From: Mangrovihabitans endophyticus
Lineage (GTDB): Bacteria; Actinomycetota; Actinomycetes; Mycobacteriales; Micromonosporaceae
Direction of reading: 5' to 3'
DNA length: 64,000 bases
NCBI RefSeq assembly: GCF_014646155.1
Contig: NZ_BMMX01000002.1
Coordinates: forward strand, 124,001-188,000
The notes below the pieces were generated by a model, which did no database searches, was not told the DNA's origin, and was given only the letters and a program-made list of their open reading frames with translations. Positions within the stretch are counted from its first letter, which is position 1. Each line of letters begins with the position of its first letter. The position numbers and the translations under genes are program-made. Positions 45,601 to 53,582 of the stretch are shown piece after piece.

Positions 45601-48600
45601 GGACACGGGCGACGACCGAGGAGAGCCGGCTCTCCAGCTCCGCGAGGTGCCCGGCCAGCGCCGTCGGCGTGTACGCCTGCGCCGCGAAGTCCGTCCGCAC
45701 CCGCTCGACCCCCGACAGGACTGCGCGGCGGGCGTCGGCCGAAGCGGTGGTGAGAGACGCCGACGGGTCCAGGCCCAGGGTCAACGCCTCGATCACGCCC
45801 TCCATCGCCTCGGTGTTGACGCGCTCCAGGGCAGACCGGGCAAGCTCGGCGGCGCCGGTGGCGAACGCGGCTCGCTCCGGGATCTGGTCGCGCAGCAGGT
45901 TCAGGCTATGGCGCAGGCCGTGCAGCACGTTCTCGGTGAGGGGTTGCGGGTCGGATCCGAATGACGGAGCAACGGCGTCGATGACGACCTCAGCTTCTCG
46001 CCGCACGTGCTGGGTGACGGTGGCGAGGCGTTCCTCATCGAGGGCGGACCGTAGGGCGGGCGGCAGCGTGTCGGGCTGCGTCATCCGCTCCATCCAGTCC
46101 AGCAACGGTTGTGTCCGGTCGAGGTGGTCCAGCCGCACACGGACGGCGGCGCCGAGGTCCGGGAAACGGTCATCTGCCAGGTGGGCTTGCGCGGTGGGGT
46201 CATCGACGGCCTGCGCGATGCGCGTGGGTCTCCACCAGCTCAGGTACTGGTCATGGGCGGCGGACATCGCCTCGGCGCGGGATCGCGCCACCCGGTCGAG
46301 GTCGGCAAACGGGGCGGGCCGCGCGGCCACGACCTCGTCGAACATGTCGGCGACCTCGGCGGCTGCCCTTTCCGCGCCCCGGTGCATGGCCAGGTAGACG
46401 TCGGCTTCCCGGATCCGCCGGGCCAAGACCGCTGCGGCATCCTGCCATCGGTGGGCGGCGCCAATCGTTTCCAGGTGGCCGGTGGCGTCCCGCGTCCAGT
46501 GCTGCAGCGCCGCGTTGTAGGTGGCGACCGGCTCCACATCCTGCTCTCGCCATCGGTCGAAAGCTCGGCTGGCGGCAGCGTCGATCTCGTTGTGGCCAAC
46601 CTGCATTCGCAGGTCGTCATCGAGATTCCGCACCAGGTCGGCATAGCGCCGGTGCCACCGGTCACGTTCTGCCGCGCTGGGTGCCCGCACATGGGCGAAG
46701 GAATCGGAGAGAACGTCTGCGAACGAGCGTGACACCTCGGCCCGGAAGTCGTTGAGCCGCGCGTCGAGCTGAGGCTCGGTGATTCCGCTGCCGCCGGGGG
46801 TGTCGTGCAGCGCGCGGACGAAATCGCCGTCGGTGTCGGGCAGCATTTCGTCGAGGGTGCGGGCGTTGCCGAGGCGCTTGCGGAGTTCGTCGATCAGGTT
46901 CTGCCGTACGTGTGACCAGACCGTCCGCTCGTGGGGGTGACCGCCGCGGAACTGCTCGGCGGGCGGAAGGGGCTCCGGCAGGTCCCGAGGCGCCGGGGGC
47001 GGCTGCTCGACGTGCCGCGGCGTCAGCAGCCGACGGGCCGCCTCGTGCGCGCTGATCGTCGAGACGCCTGGTTCCAGGTCGCCGCGATCGACCCGGTCCT
47101 GCCATTCCCCGGCGACGTGATCGCGGACGCCGGCCCAGCTCGGATCGCTCTGCCGGCGCAGCCACGAGTGTGCGCGGTCCAGCTCGACATTGGGCAGTTC
47201 GCGGACCTGTTCCCGCACCTCGGGACCGGCGGATGCGGGGGACGTCGTGGAGTCCGCGGAGCGCAGCAGGCCAGCGGCGACGGTCGGGCCGCTACGTCCT
47301 GGGGCCGGTGTGCCCGAAGCGAAGTCGCCGGGTGCCTCGCCCTGCCGGATGCCGTCCCCGAGCGTTTGCCGCAGGTCCGCCTCGTACTTGTTGAGGGCGT
47401 TCCAAGCCGTCTGGCGGGCGTCCGGCATCGCGGCGGACGGCACGCCCGGGTCATCGGGCACGGCGCCGTCCAAGCGGCCGGGATCCAGCTTCTGCGACAC
47501 CGGCCGTTCTGCCCGGCTCAGACCGCCGACCTGATCGGAGGCTGCGGCGCGCTGCTCGGACCGGATCTCATCGATGGTCCGGTTCAGTCCGGACAGAGGC
47601 TCGTCGAGCGGCTTGGGCACGATGAGGTTCCGGCGTGCGTCGTTCTCGGCCATCCATCGTGCGACGTCCGACCGTGTCGGAGCCGGCGGCGGGTCTGTCC
47701 GTGCCTGCTGGTAGCTGGGCAGCTTGTCGCCATCGAGCATCTGTTCATAGCTCGGTGGTGTGTCGACATGCCCGTCCCGGGAGCCGGCCACCTCGGCCGC
47801 CGTGTCAGGCCCGGAGGCTTCGGCGGTCTCCCGGGGGTGCAGACGCGCGGCGGCCTCCCACGACGTTTTGGCGTCCGAGGCCGGCTCTCCCCCGCGCCAT
47901 GACGCCTTGCTCCGCAGCAGAGCCTGCGCCAGCCGGTCCATGTCCGCCGTCGGCGGTTGGATCTGCACGCGAAAGACCCGGACGTCGTGCGCACCGGGCG
48001 CGGCGCCGTCCCCGGCGTCGGCATCGAAGGGCGAGGCCGCGTCGGAGTCCGGCTCCGAGCCCGGCAGGGTTGCGACGTCGGCGGTCGGGCGGTGTGGCAC
48101 CACCTCCGGATAGCGGTCCGCGAGGGTGAGACGCTCGCTCGTCGTGAGGAACGGGGCGTGCACCTTCACACCCGGGCGGAGCTCGGCGCGCAGACCGGCG
48201 CCGAGCGCCCATTCCGGTTCGACGCCGGGGCCGAGGACCAGGTGAGAGTCGCCACTGCGCGCGCCGACGCGCGAGACCGCATCAGCGAGGTCATCGACCA
48301 GACCGCGATCCATCGCGACCTGGTCGGCGTTCGCGTGCACGAAGAGCATCCCGTGGCGTTCGGTGACCGGCATGCCAGCCGTCTCAATCGCCGCACGGAT
48401 GCGTGCGCGTGCGAGCTCGGCCGGAAGACGGGGAAGGTCGACGTCGGCAAGGGGTGCGCGGGTTGAGACGTCCGGTGCCGATCGTTGCTCCGGAACTCGC
48501 GCTTCCCGCAGATAGCGGGGCAGCTCGACATCGTTCCACCGCTGTCGCATTTCCTGCCATTGATGTTGCTGCTTGGCGGTGAAGGGCTTGCCGCGGCGGA

Positions 48601-51421
48601 CGGCGTCACCCACCATCCGGGTCACGTCACCGGTGAAATCGCGCCGCCACTGCTGCACGGCGGACGAGAAATCCGAGTCGGACAGGTGACGCCCGGCGTC
48701 CTCGGCGAGCCGTTGTTGCGCGCCGGTGAGGCCACCCAGTTCGTGGTGCATGACGCCGTTGACGCGCACCGACTCCCGCAGTGCGGCATATCGCACCTTG
48801 AACTGCCATGCCGCCTGCTGGAACCGCGCGCTGTGCGCGTCGAACCCCGCCCGCGTGACAGTCCCCAGGGTCTCGTCGAAGATCTGCTGCTCCGAGGCCC
48901 GGAAGTCGTGCAGCATCGCGGTCTGTTCCGGAGGCGGGACCGATTCGAGTGAGCGCACCACCGGCCCGCTGCCACGACCGCTCGACAGGCCGGCGAGGTT
49001 CGCGGCATTCCTGCGTTCGGCTGCGAAGTCGGCCACCACGTTGGGGCGCAGCCGGTGGGCGACCGTTGCGGTCTCCTGCTCGATCGCTTCCCGGCTCACC
49101 GGCTGGCCGTGGCGCATCGCCGATGCGGGCGGCTCGGAGTCCATGACCGGCCGGACGCGCTGTTCGACGCGGTGGAATTCCGTCATCCCGTCCGACAGTT
49201 TGGCGAACAGCTTCTCCCGTTGGGTTGCCCACCGATCGGCCGCGGCTGCGGCCCGGGACTGTTCGGCCTTCAACGCCCTGATCTCCGCGGCGGTCGCCGC
49301 GGGCGCATCCGACCTGGCCACCTCTGCCTCAGCGGCGCGGCGTGCGGCAGTGGCGGCATCGTAGCCGTGCAGCGCGCGCCCTTCAGCCACCGTCCGGGCA
49401 AGACCACCGCCCGCATGCGGTGCCTCGCCGGGAACTCCGCCTCCCCGATAGGTGCGCAGCCCCTCGCGAAAATCGCTCAACGACTCCGCGACAGCTCCCC
49501 GCTCGGTGCGGGCCAGACCGGCTGTGACGGTGGCAACATGTTCTTCCGGCATGCCCGCGAGCCGCGCGATGAACTCGGCGGTTCCCCTGCGGGCTCCGGC
49601 CATGTCGCCGGGCACCATGCCCCAGTGCTTGCCGTCGATGAAGCTGCGAATGTCTCCCATCTTGTCCCGCACCCCGGCCTCGCCGGCGTAGAAGCCGGCG
49701 AAGCGGTGCAGGAGGTTCCTCGCGTGGTCGGCGAAGGTGACGGGATCGCGATGCATGGGTCCGGTGTGCGCGCGTTCCGGCATCGTGCCGAAGTCCGTCT
49801 TGGCGCCCTTGCGGATCGCGCGGGCGGCCTCGGCTGCCTCCGGGATGTCCGGCCCGGAGTGCGTGTTCTGCAGCTCGGCGTGCCGGATCCGCATTCCCTC
49901 GTCGATGTGCGCGAGCCGGCCCGTGATCGCGTCGGTGATGGCGGGCCCGGAGTGGCCGTGCGGTGCACCGCCGCCCGTCTCCGGGCGGGGGGTGATTCGC
50001 GGAGCAGCGTCCCCGGTGGGCGGCGGGTGCGCCGCCGGCGTCGCGGGCTTGAGCAGGTGACCGGGCACCGAGGGCGGCCGGCCGGGCACCGTCATCTCAT
50101 CGCCGTGGACCCTGGGAACACCGTCCGGGTGCCCGGGTGCCGGGACGGCAGGGCCTCGCACGCCACGAGGCGCGGAGGGCGCCGCCTCCCCGGCATGCGG
50201 CGAGAGGTCGCCGGGCCGGTTGATCGCGCCCTCATGGACGCTGCTGACGGACGGCGTACGCGGCGAAACGTCACCGGCGCGAGGCGCACCCGTGTGCTCG
50301 GCGACCCTCGGGGAAGGTGCCCGGACGCCGTCCGCGTCGGAGGTCATCGGGCGCGGCGCCGGTTCGCCGACGCGCGCCGATGGCGTCTCGTGCACCGCGG
50401 GCGGTGCGGCACGCCCGGCCGACGGCGAGTTGATCGTGGTGTGGACTCGAAGCTGCGGAAGCTCGCGGGGGCCGGCCCCGGCGCGAAGGTCCGGTGTGGA
50501 CGCCGTGCCGTTCGTCCGGCCGGGCGAGGGCAGCCCCCGTACGGTCGTGGCGTCGGCATGGGCCGGCGGGCTTCCGGGGCTCCGGGCGGGAAGGCTCCGC
50601 GGCGTCGCCGTGGGTGTCGGCATCCTGTCCACGTCGGTGGCGGGGTTCCTGGCCGGCACTGTCGCCGATGTGGTTCCCTCATTCACCCCTTCGCCGTTGC
50701 GGCCAGCGCCCCCGAGGTTGTTCTGCCCTTCGCCGGACGACGTGACGTCGACGGACGGGACGTCGAACTTCTCCGCCTCCGAGGCGCCGCCGGTCACACC
50801 GGTTCGCTCCAGGGTCGCCAGGCCGGGCCCGATGGCGAACAGACCGCCCAGCAGCGCGGCCACACCGACGAAGACCCCTTCCATCCAGGAAGGCGTGAAG
50901 TTGGGGCTTCCCGTCGCGTACGCGTGGGCCGCGGGCTCGGCGATCATGTCCATGGCGAGCTGGATGGTGCCGAAGGCCAGCGCATTCACACCGAAGTTGG
51001 CGATGACCGCCGCCGCCCGCGCCGTCGTCCCGGTCAGACCCAAGGTCTTGATGACGTTGGCCACCATCAGCCCGATGCGGATGGGCAGGAATATGAACAA
51101 CGGCATCAGCACCACGCTGAAAATGCCCAGGATGATGCCCAGGATCATCGACTCCTCGTAGGCGTCGATGCGTTCCTGCCATTGGTCGGCCGACTGATCC
51201 AATTGATGAGCCCAGCGGCGCGCGCCCTCGGCGACCTGTTTGAGCTGGATGTCGACAGTGGTCGCCGCGTCCAGGCCGGCGAGCGCGGCGCCGCCCTTCC
51301 ACGTGGTCGTCCAGACGCCGTTCACCACCGCGTATCCGAGACGCTCCAGCCGGTCGGCCTGGTCGCGCCAGTCTTCGGCCAGCCGCCGGAGCTTGTCGGG
51401 ATCGGGATGGACGAACGTCAT
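39650..51421 (-). CDS. Giant 3923-residue WXG100-like, membrane and helical protein (candidate T7SS substrate)
   Basis: The first ~90 residues form a WXG100-like hairpin: a helix (PDKLRRLAEDWRDQADRLERL), the turn Trp41-Lys42-Gly43 (TTWKGGAALAGL) and a second helix. Three hydrophobic segments follow, near residues 90-123 (ILGIILGIFSVVLMPLFIFL), 135-160 and 183-205. A Pro/Thr/Arg-rich low-complexity region of about 300 residues comes next, then roughly 3300 residues that are almost entirely helical and charged, rich in RR/EA pairs, with recurring helical units such as RWREQDVEPVATYNAALQHW. No toxin, peptidase or nuclease motif was recognised, and there is no signal peptide. An N-terminal WXG domain followed by membrane segments is typical of large T7SS substrates of actinobacteria and firmicutes. 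It starts five bases after the WXG-like gene's stop and must be the operon's largest product. It may form a filament or needle-like extension; that is speculation. Confidence 0.85.
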   Translation of the reverse strand: MTFVHPDPDKLRRLAEDWRDQADRLERLGYAVVNGVWTTTWKGGAALAGLDAATTVDIQLKQVAEGARRWAHQLDQSADQWQERIDAYEESMILGIILGIFSVVLMPLFIFLPIRIGLMVANVIKTLGLTGTTARAAAVIANFGVNALAFGTIQLAMDMIAEPAAHAYATGSPNFTPSWMEGVFVGVAALLGGLFAIGPGLATLERTGVTGGASEAEKFDVPSVDVTSSGEGQNNLGGAGRNGEGVNEGTTSATVPARNPATDVDRMPTPTATPRSLPARSPGSPPAHADATTVRGLPSPGRTNGTASTPDLRAGAGPRELPQLRVHTTINSPSAGRAAPPAVHETPSARVGEPAPRPMTSDADGVRAPSPRVAEHTGAPRAGDVSPRTPSVSSVHEGAINRPGDLSPHAGEAAPSAPRGVRGPAVPAPGHPDGVPRVHGDEMTVPGRPPSVPGHLLKPATPAAHPPPTGDAAPRITPRPETGGGAPHGHSGPAITDAITGRLAHIDEGMRIRHAELQNTHSGPDIPEAAEAARAIRKGAKTDFGTMPERAHTGPMHRDPVTFADHARNLLHRFAGFYAGEAGVRDKMGDIRSFIDGKHWGMVPGDMAGARRGTAEFIARLAGMPEEHVATVTAGLARTERGAVAESLSDFREGLRTYRGGGVPGEAPHAGGGLARTVAEGRALHGYDAATAARRAAEAEVARSDAPAATAAEIRALKAEQSRAAAAADRWATQREKLFAKLSDGMTEFHRVEQRVRPVMDSEPPASAMRHGQPVSREAIEQETATVAHRLRPNVVADFAAERRNAANLAGLSSGRGSGPVVRSLESVPPPEQTAMLHDFRASEQQIFDETLGTVTRAGFDAHSARFQQAAWQFKVRYAALRESVRVNGVMHHELGGLTGAQQRLAEDAGRHLSDSDFSSAVQQWRRDFTGDVTRMVGDAVRRGKPFTAKQQHQWQEMRQRWNDVELPRYLREARVPEQRSAPDVSTRAPLADVDLPRLPAELARARIRAAIETAGMPVTERHGMLFVHANADQVAMDRGLVDDLADAVSRVGARSGDSHLVLGPGVEPEWALGAGLRAELRPGVKVHAPFLTTSERLTLADRYPEVVPHRPTADVATLPGSEPDSDAASPFDADAGDGAAPGAHDVRVFRVQIQPPTADMDRLAQALLRSKASWRGGEPASDAKTSWEAAARLHPRETAEASGPDTAAEVAGSRDGHVDTPPSYEQMLDGDKLPSYQQARTDPPPAPTRSDVARWMAENDARRNLIVPKPLDEPLSGLNRTIDEIRSEQRAAASDQVGGLSRAERPVSQKLDPGRLDGAVPDDPGVPSAAMPDARQTAWNALNKYEADLRQTLGDGIRQGEAPGDFASGTPAPGRSGPTVAAGLLRSADSTTSPASAGPEVREQVRELPNVELDRAHSWLRRQSDPSWAGVRDHVAGEWQDRVDRGDLEPGVSTISAHEAARRLLTPRHVEQPPPAPRDLPEPLPPAEQFRGGHPHERTVWSHVRQNLIDELRKRLGNARTLDEMLPDTDGDFVRALHDTPGGSGITEPQLDARLNDFRAEVSRSFADVLSDSFAHVRAPSAAERDRWHRRYADLVRNLDDDLRMQVGHNEIDAAASRAFDRWREQDVEPVATYNAALQHWTRDATGHLETIGAAHRWQDAAAVLARRIREADVYLAMHRGAERAAAEVADMFDEVVAARPAPFADLDRVARSRAEAMSAAHDQYLSWWRPTRIAQAVDDPTAQAHLADDRFPDLGAAVRVRLDHLDRTQPLLDWMERMTQPDTLPPALRSALDEERLATVTQHVRREAEVVIDAVAPSFGSDPQPLTENVLHGLRHSLNLLRDQIPERAAFATGAAELARSALERVNTEAMEGVIEALTLGLDPSASLTTASADARRAVLSGVERVRTDFAAQAYTPTALAGHLAELESRLSSVVARVRAETVRDALLRHGDAAAVATLNEHAAAAGRDLGTPVQQRLYSDFERDYVAEYHQMFGGDGGFDVEAWLRRTRPEPAAPSESADDRIETRLLTGPDGDVADDEERRAAELMDVLGGLTVPGARPDPVAGEALLLRFLPEPERHAWQQRAQADPAGDAPDDLLNRVAEVAALRLGNDTALADLVSGATQAWAAAGSGRVTPEHFERLLRRFIGDAGDLGPRVAEPEEQLGELATLDVPDVEPSPAPHATVVATPPEATGEQLRQLTWLSPPSGEPGHEQESDARLLHRFAALFKARAEALPAKVGAEFWSRWLAAGNDPDRQAAIRGEMTAAADAERAKMPIASRYPQLHASVATEFTKRVENADSLAEMRRIEVETADAAARAAARGDDGASSPAGTTEPVDEFDRQYAVVPDAERALFRRDIRLAGTPEALERLYDQLDSRRDALQAAADAPGVTFEQQIEALGRFVPRYGYRVIGEHAPPITRELAARFDHDAAELDSLDDLDAFDERLRRDGYARARRPGDDAQIAARLSALPTVPMQHDDLVGMFRRWARQEATRAGLEKAAWRGTVTAVDEALAAGDGTALYEAVTGLQETVLATRRAALTPADEQPVTPHSQQPHPSAADLDVEHELAELRAAVRLVERSEAAPEIARVRERLSQAPAAPDTDPVPPVRPRTLDDLRRQMPSVPSGAPRDPDRGSGPDTPGPQDGEQDLGDFAEEIRRMAAAEGATGRSLGVAPDEQLTRRLRRLGETETDELPAPTPKPPGTAPDPAPTTTSAAGPSRPDIESIQPDGSVVVARAAAHNRTASPSERLRERMAEEAAAEVSDAYDSYLALERDLRANREDLASRVRAAVDAWRAEHPSRHAQLSDQMVERIERDLADTITPHFYTVRDTLTDGAMQRTLMAGLIAEKTQGLAGRLDEAISRADTGQTAPAIPSDRLHARVDDLTDEHFDKVVGAFRRRDLFGGRWLSADDYARLRAGFAATGRDAAGPAGAAADWSATPSWVARMDAAAARLADELAVTASGNRWFERTVAAVAFDGGDDPSQAPQIPQAEWYRTAFGQRLRDDYLRAGAGTAPGWFGSLAAYAESMTTAVSVATQSHEDSTWSNWHASFDASLTWLRDQLTFAYEMRDVLSAAAAQFHRHVAHEGGAGATATVVALAEGFRVDAVRSHLRGKGLPPDALAAWLEREKADTHVFAAEWARRSAASTRSVTDFAARADRITGALLTEYAPRVTAAAEVARRQPDFAGLFAAEVGRAATRTTELAAAYHDRSAAHQWIRTLDGLDPDERVAWRDRAVSELTDLYQQVWHAVIRTGSAVDSEPWRAAVERWEQLNTRYWAEARIAAARRQQTARIQPMIARLRAEAADLGLSDADIAAAVAVFTREATAALEALLHSKPFDPARLGRWAELDAELAAMVPQHLRMARARREAMKGAADDLQNRLAQVALSADERRARSAEAMTATADVFDLAYRQFRHVDDDQRVEQAEFAAARQRQRVVTDAPQRPASEPAASDQQPFLGDLAADAHRRVADGALDAGPGVLHRIHGEVDGVLEDARRRLEAGEYAAGSAERVLATARNRLDEIVTGIPDRLAAERRLETALATAADRFATLPGAESLPHEDPLRHRFLNEVAGKAAVGDAHLTSAAWTAAAAGALRSTARARARIAFEAQLTRIVDAEVDRFAGADAVTARHAATAWHHDALRRFESHLTTAEHVPAVGDTSLAASWLADHRNGVPDLRIWLLQRVGWRAAEAQLDGDLDAAVSVLRHQVPAAALDEALRDLRSRIRHWYFRPGLSIEEVTSWPRTYAQVAAQMLPRLAEQASRPDMGTAVAASPADHAAHRTTGAALSAGDAWQILTEAQVADRSRSLLDRSGTGERGLMLLDLAYRLDRPAVSALQRLTDDTDRNAAALLTIVDALLAHAAGEASALRALSKSVFRQVERSNRQPLADYVTAHHLATAPAGGRGALMDVITRIYEC

Positions 51422-51426
51422 TGCCG

Positions 51427-52074
51427 CTACTTCCCGTTCTTCCCCACCGAGTAGCTCACCACGTTGGGCCCGTTGTCGTACCGCACGGCGATGGGACCGT
51501 CCACGTCGTCCTTGGGTGCGGGCGATCCGGAGCCGCCGCCGTGTGCGTTGAGAGCCTTCATGAGTTGCTGGAACATCTCGGTGACGTGTTGTTCGGCGTT
51601 GTCGTAGTTGGCGGACGCGAGTTCAACTGCCGACTGAACCTCGCCGAGAACGCCCGTCTCGCCGTCATCGGCGCCACGCGCTTTCGATCCGAAAAACTTC
51701 GCCTGGACCTGCTCCAGGTCGCTAAAGAACTCCTTGGCGGTTTCCGCACTGCCACCGACCCAGTCGAGCTTCAGGTCCTGCCAGGCATGCGAGATGGCCC
51801 GCCAGCTATCCACGATCTGCACGATCATCAATTCCATGCCGAGACTGGAGTGCTGCCACATCTGCTTGGGGTCAACCGTGATGTGCGTTCCGGCGGCGTT
51901 GTAATTCGACGGCGGAAGCCAGGGCGGCGACGATTTCGTCTCCCAGCTCGCAGGGCCGCCCTCCTTCTCCCATGATCGCGGCGAAGGGTTGTCCGGAAAC
52001 GTGCCGCTGGGAGTGCTGTCGAGCAGACCTTGAAACGCGCGGTCCATGCCGGACTCGAATGATCTCTCAGACAA
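51427..52074 (-). CDS. WXG100-like T7SS partner protein
   Basis: A 215-residue protein, larger than standard WXG100 proteins (about 100). An N-terminal disordered part is followed by a helical hairpin with the turn Trp-Val-Gly-Gly (LDWVGGSAETAKEFF) and a preceding long helix (LMIVQIVDSWRAISHAWQDL). The C-terminus carries a Gly/Ser/Pro-rich segment and a short strand pair. The frame opens with TTG at 52074, which has GGAAAGG seven bases upstream; ATG at 52047 is the alternative. It is the first gene of the minus-strand T7SS operon, immediately before the giant WXG protein. It is likely a co-secreted partner or chaperone forming a heterodimer with the giant's WXG domain. Confidence 0.85.
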   Translation of the reverse strand: MSERSFESGMDRAFQGLLDSTPSGTFPDNPSPRSWEKEGGPASWETKSSPPWLPPSNYNAAGTHITVDPKQMWQHSSLGMELMIVQIVDSWRAISHAWQDLKLDWVGGSAETAKEFFSDLEQVQAKFFGSKARGADDGETGVLGEVQSAVELASANYDNAEQHVTEMFQQLMKALNAHGGGSGSPAPKDDVDGPIAVRYDNGPNVVSYSVGKNGK

Positions 52075-52221
52075 GGCGCCGCCTTTCCGACGTACGATCG
52101 TCCCGTTATCCCCACGTCAAGCTACGACCGGACAACGACACATCCACAGTCCCACTTTGATGGACTCACAACCGGACGAGAGGGACGTTGCACCCTCGGC
52201 CGCCGTCGGTAACAGTCAGGC
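52075..52221. promoter_or_regulatory. Divergent promoter region of the T7SS operon
   Basis: This 147-base gap separates the first gene of the long minus-strand T7SS operon from the plus-strand gene at 52222, so it should carry the main promoter of the whole locus. It is slightly less GC-rich than its flanks. I found no hexamer pair or repeat that I would name; a site for the operon's own ECF sigma factor would be expected here. Confidence 0.45.
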
Positions 52222-53052
52222 ATGAGCAGCGATGACAATGAGGTGGTCCGCCACGGCCATCCCGGTGGTGAACTCGTGGATCTCACCCAGCGCTGGGCGC
52301 GCGGCCGGTCGGTGACCGGAGATTCCGCCCACTTCACCGGCGGGGCTGAACCGTTCAAACTCGTCGACTCTTCCGGCCACCGGACGCACGCCGGCAACGG
52401 CTTTCAGGAACCTCAGTCCGCCGCGTTCACCGTGCACCCCGGAACGCTGCTGGACGCCGAGAACAGCATCCTCGCCGCCACCAAGAGCGGGATCGCCGAG
52501 TTCGAGAGCTTCAAGGATCGCGTGCTGTCCGAAGAATCGTGGATCTTCTTCGCAGAAGACAAGTCCAGCACGGTCCCGTCTTACCATGCGGGCCACTACG
52601 TCTGGCAGGGCGACGAAAGAGTCTGGAAACAGCCCGACACGTACGCCGATGTCAAAGATCCCAATCCCGGGCAGACGGCGGACCTGCAAGGCCAGCAGAA
52701 TTCACTGCTGCAGGCGGTCGGCGGGGCCATCCAGTTGGTCGGGGTGTTCGTCGGCAAACTCAACGACGCCGCGCAGATCTACGCCGAGGCGGACAAGCAG
52801 TCATGGGCGGACGCGTACGACGTACCGATGGACGACGGCTTGCACACCCCGGGGGTCTTCGGCACCAAGACGGCCGGCGGTCCGCCCGGTGGCGGCGAGA
52901 CGCACGGACACGGCGCCGGCGAACATGCACCGCTCCACGACGGAAAAAACACTCCGGGGGTCTTCGGCACCAAGACCGGTGGCGATGAGCCGGACCATAT
53001 CGGGAAGCTGTCCACACCGGAGATTTTCGGCATCCACGGCGGCCATGCCTAG
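52222..53052 (+). CDS. Possible T7SS-exported protein with repeated C-terminal TPxxFG motif
   Basis: A 276-residue protein with no signal peptide. Residues about 75-205 are helical and resemble a large WXG-like or PE-like helical pair (HPGTLLDAENSILAATKSGIAEFESFK and LLQAVGGAIQLVGVFVGKLNDAAQIY). The C-terminal 75 residues are Gly/His/Asp-rich and contain three copies of a TPxxFG motif: LHTPGVFGTKT, KNTPGVFGTKT and LSTPEIFGIH, the last at the very end. The two first copies share 30 or so near-identical bases. It is divergent from the T7SS operon across 147 bases and ends at a strong hairpin. I infer a secreted substrate or adaptor; the repeated tail could be a docking peptide. The ribosome binding site is weak. 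Confidence 0.78.
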   Translation: MSSDDNEVVRHGHPGGELVDLTQRWARGRSVTGDSAHFTGGAEPFKLVDSSGHRTHAGNGFQEPQSAAFTVHPGTLLDAENSILAATKSGIAEFESFKDRVLSEESWIFFAEDKSSTVPSYHAGHYVWQGDERVWKQPDTYADVKDPNPGQTADLQGQQNSLLQAVGGAIQLVGVFVGKLNDAAQIYAEADKQSWADAYDVPMDDGLHTPGVFGTKTAGGPPGGGETHGHGAGEHAPLHDGKNTPGVFGTKTGGDEPDHIGKLSTPEIFGIHGGHA

Positions 53053-53082
53053 CCCGGCGGCTGCCGCCGAGACCAGTCACAG

Positions 53083-53135
53083 CAGCGACGGGGGCGCCGG
53101 CCACCTCATTGAGGTGGCCGGCGCCCCCGTCGCTG
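53083..53135. terminator. Strong bidirectional hairpin terminator
   Basis: A perfect 24-base-pair inverted repeat (53083-53106 with 53112-53135) with a five-base loop lies between two convergent genes that end at 53052 (plus) and 53231 (minus). It is very GC-rich and lacks a T-tract, as usual for actinobacterial terminators. It can serve both strands. Confidence 0.85.
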
Positions 53136-53230
53136 GTTCAATGGTTCATTGTCACCGTGGCGCGGCACGACAGCCGCCGGAGCCTGCCGAAGGCCCGACA
53201 TCGTCGGGCTCGATGCGGGGTTGGGAAGGT

Positions 53231-53551
53231 TCAGCGGCCCGGCGTCCAGGTACGAATGTTGGCCCACTCACATTCGCTGTAGTTGTCCCACGCGACGTTC
53301 AAGGTCCGGCTGATCGCCGACAGAACACTGTCGTTGACGCCGAACAAGCCGTCAGCCGCGGAGTCCCATTCATTCTGGAGGTGACGGTAGCGTTCCCGCG
53401 CCTCGTCCTGCCAGGTCTCATCCAGCGGTGCGAGGCGCTTCTTCAGATCAACCAGCTTCTCGGTGATGGCGTCCGCCATCTGATTGAGGCGCGCGCCTGC
53501 CTGCTCGAGATCGGCCGGGACCTTCAGGTTGCTGGAAGCCGGATCCACCAT
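53231..53551 (-). CDS. WXG100-family protein (variant WXD turn)
   Basis: A 106-residue helical hairpin of the WXG100 (EsxA/EsxB-like) family. A first helix (LEQAGARLNQMADAITEKLVDLKKRL) leads to the turn Trp47-Gln48-Asp49, so the Gly of WXG is replaced by Asp, and to a second helix (EARERYRHLQNEWDSAADGL). The C-terminal ~20 residues carry an extra Trp-rich tail. Size and layout match secreted T7SS partner proteins. The ATG has GAGGAAG upstream. It is the last gene of an operon that runs from the 22-repeat protein through another WXG100 gene, separated from it by 31 bases. Confidence 0.9.
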   Translation of the reverse strand: MVDPASSNLKVPADLEQAGARLNQMADAITEKLVDLKKRLAPLDETWQDEARERYRHLQNEWDSAADGLFGVNDSVLSAISRTLNVAWDNYSECEWANIRTWTPGR

Positions 53552-53582
53552 GCTTCTTCCTCATCTCGACGTGGTGCCGGCC

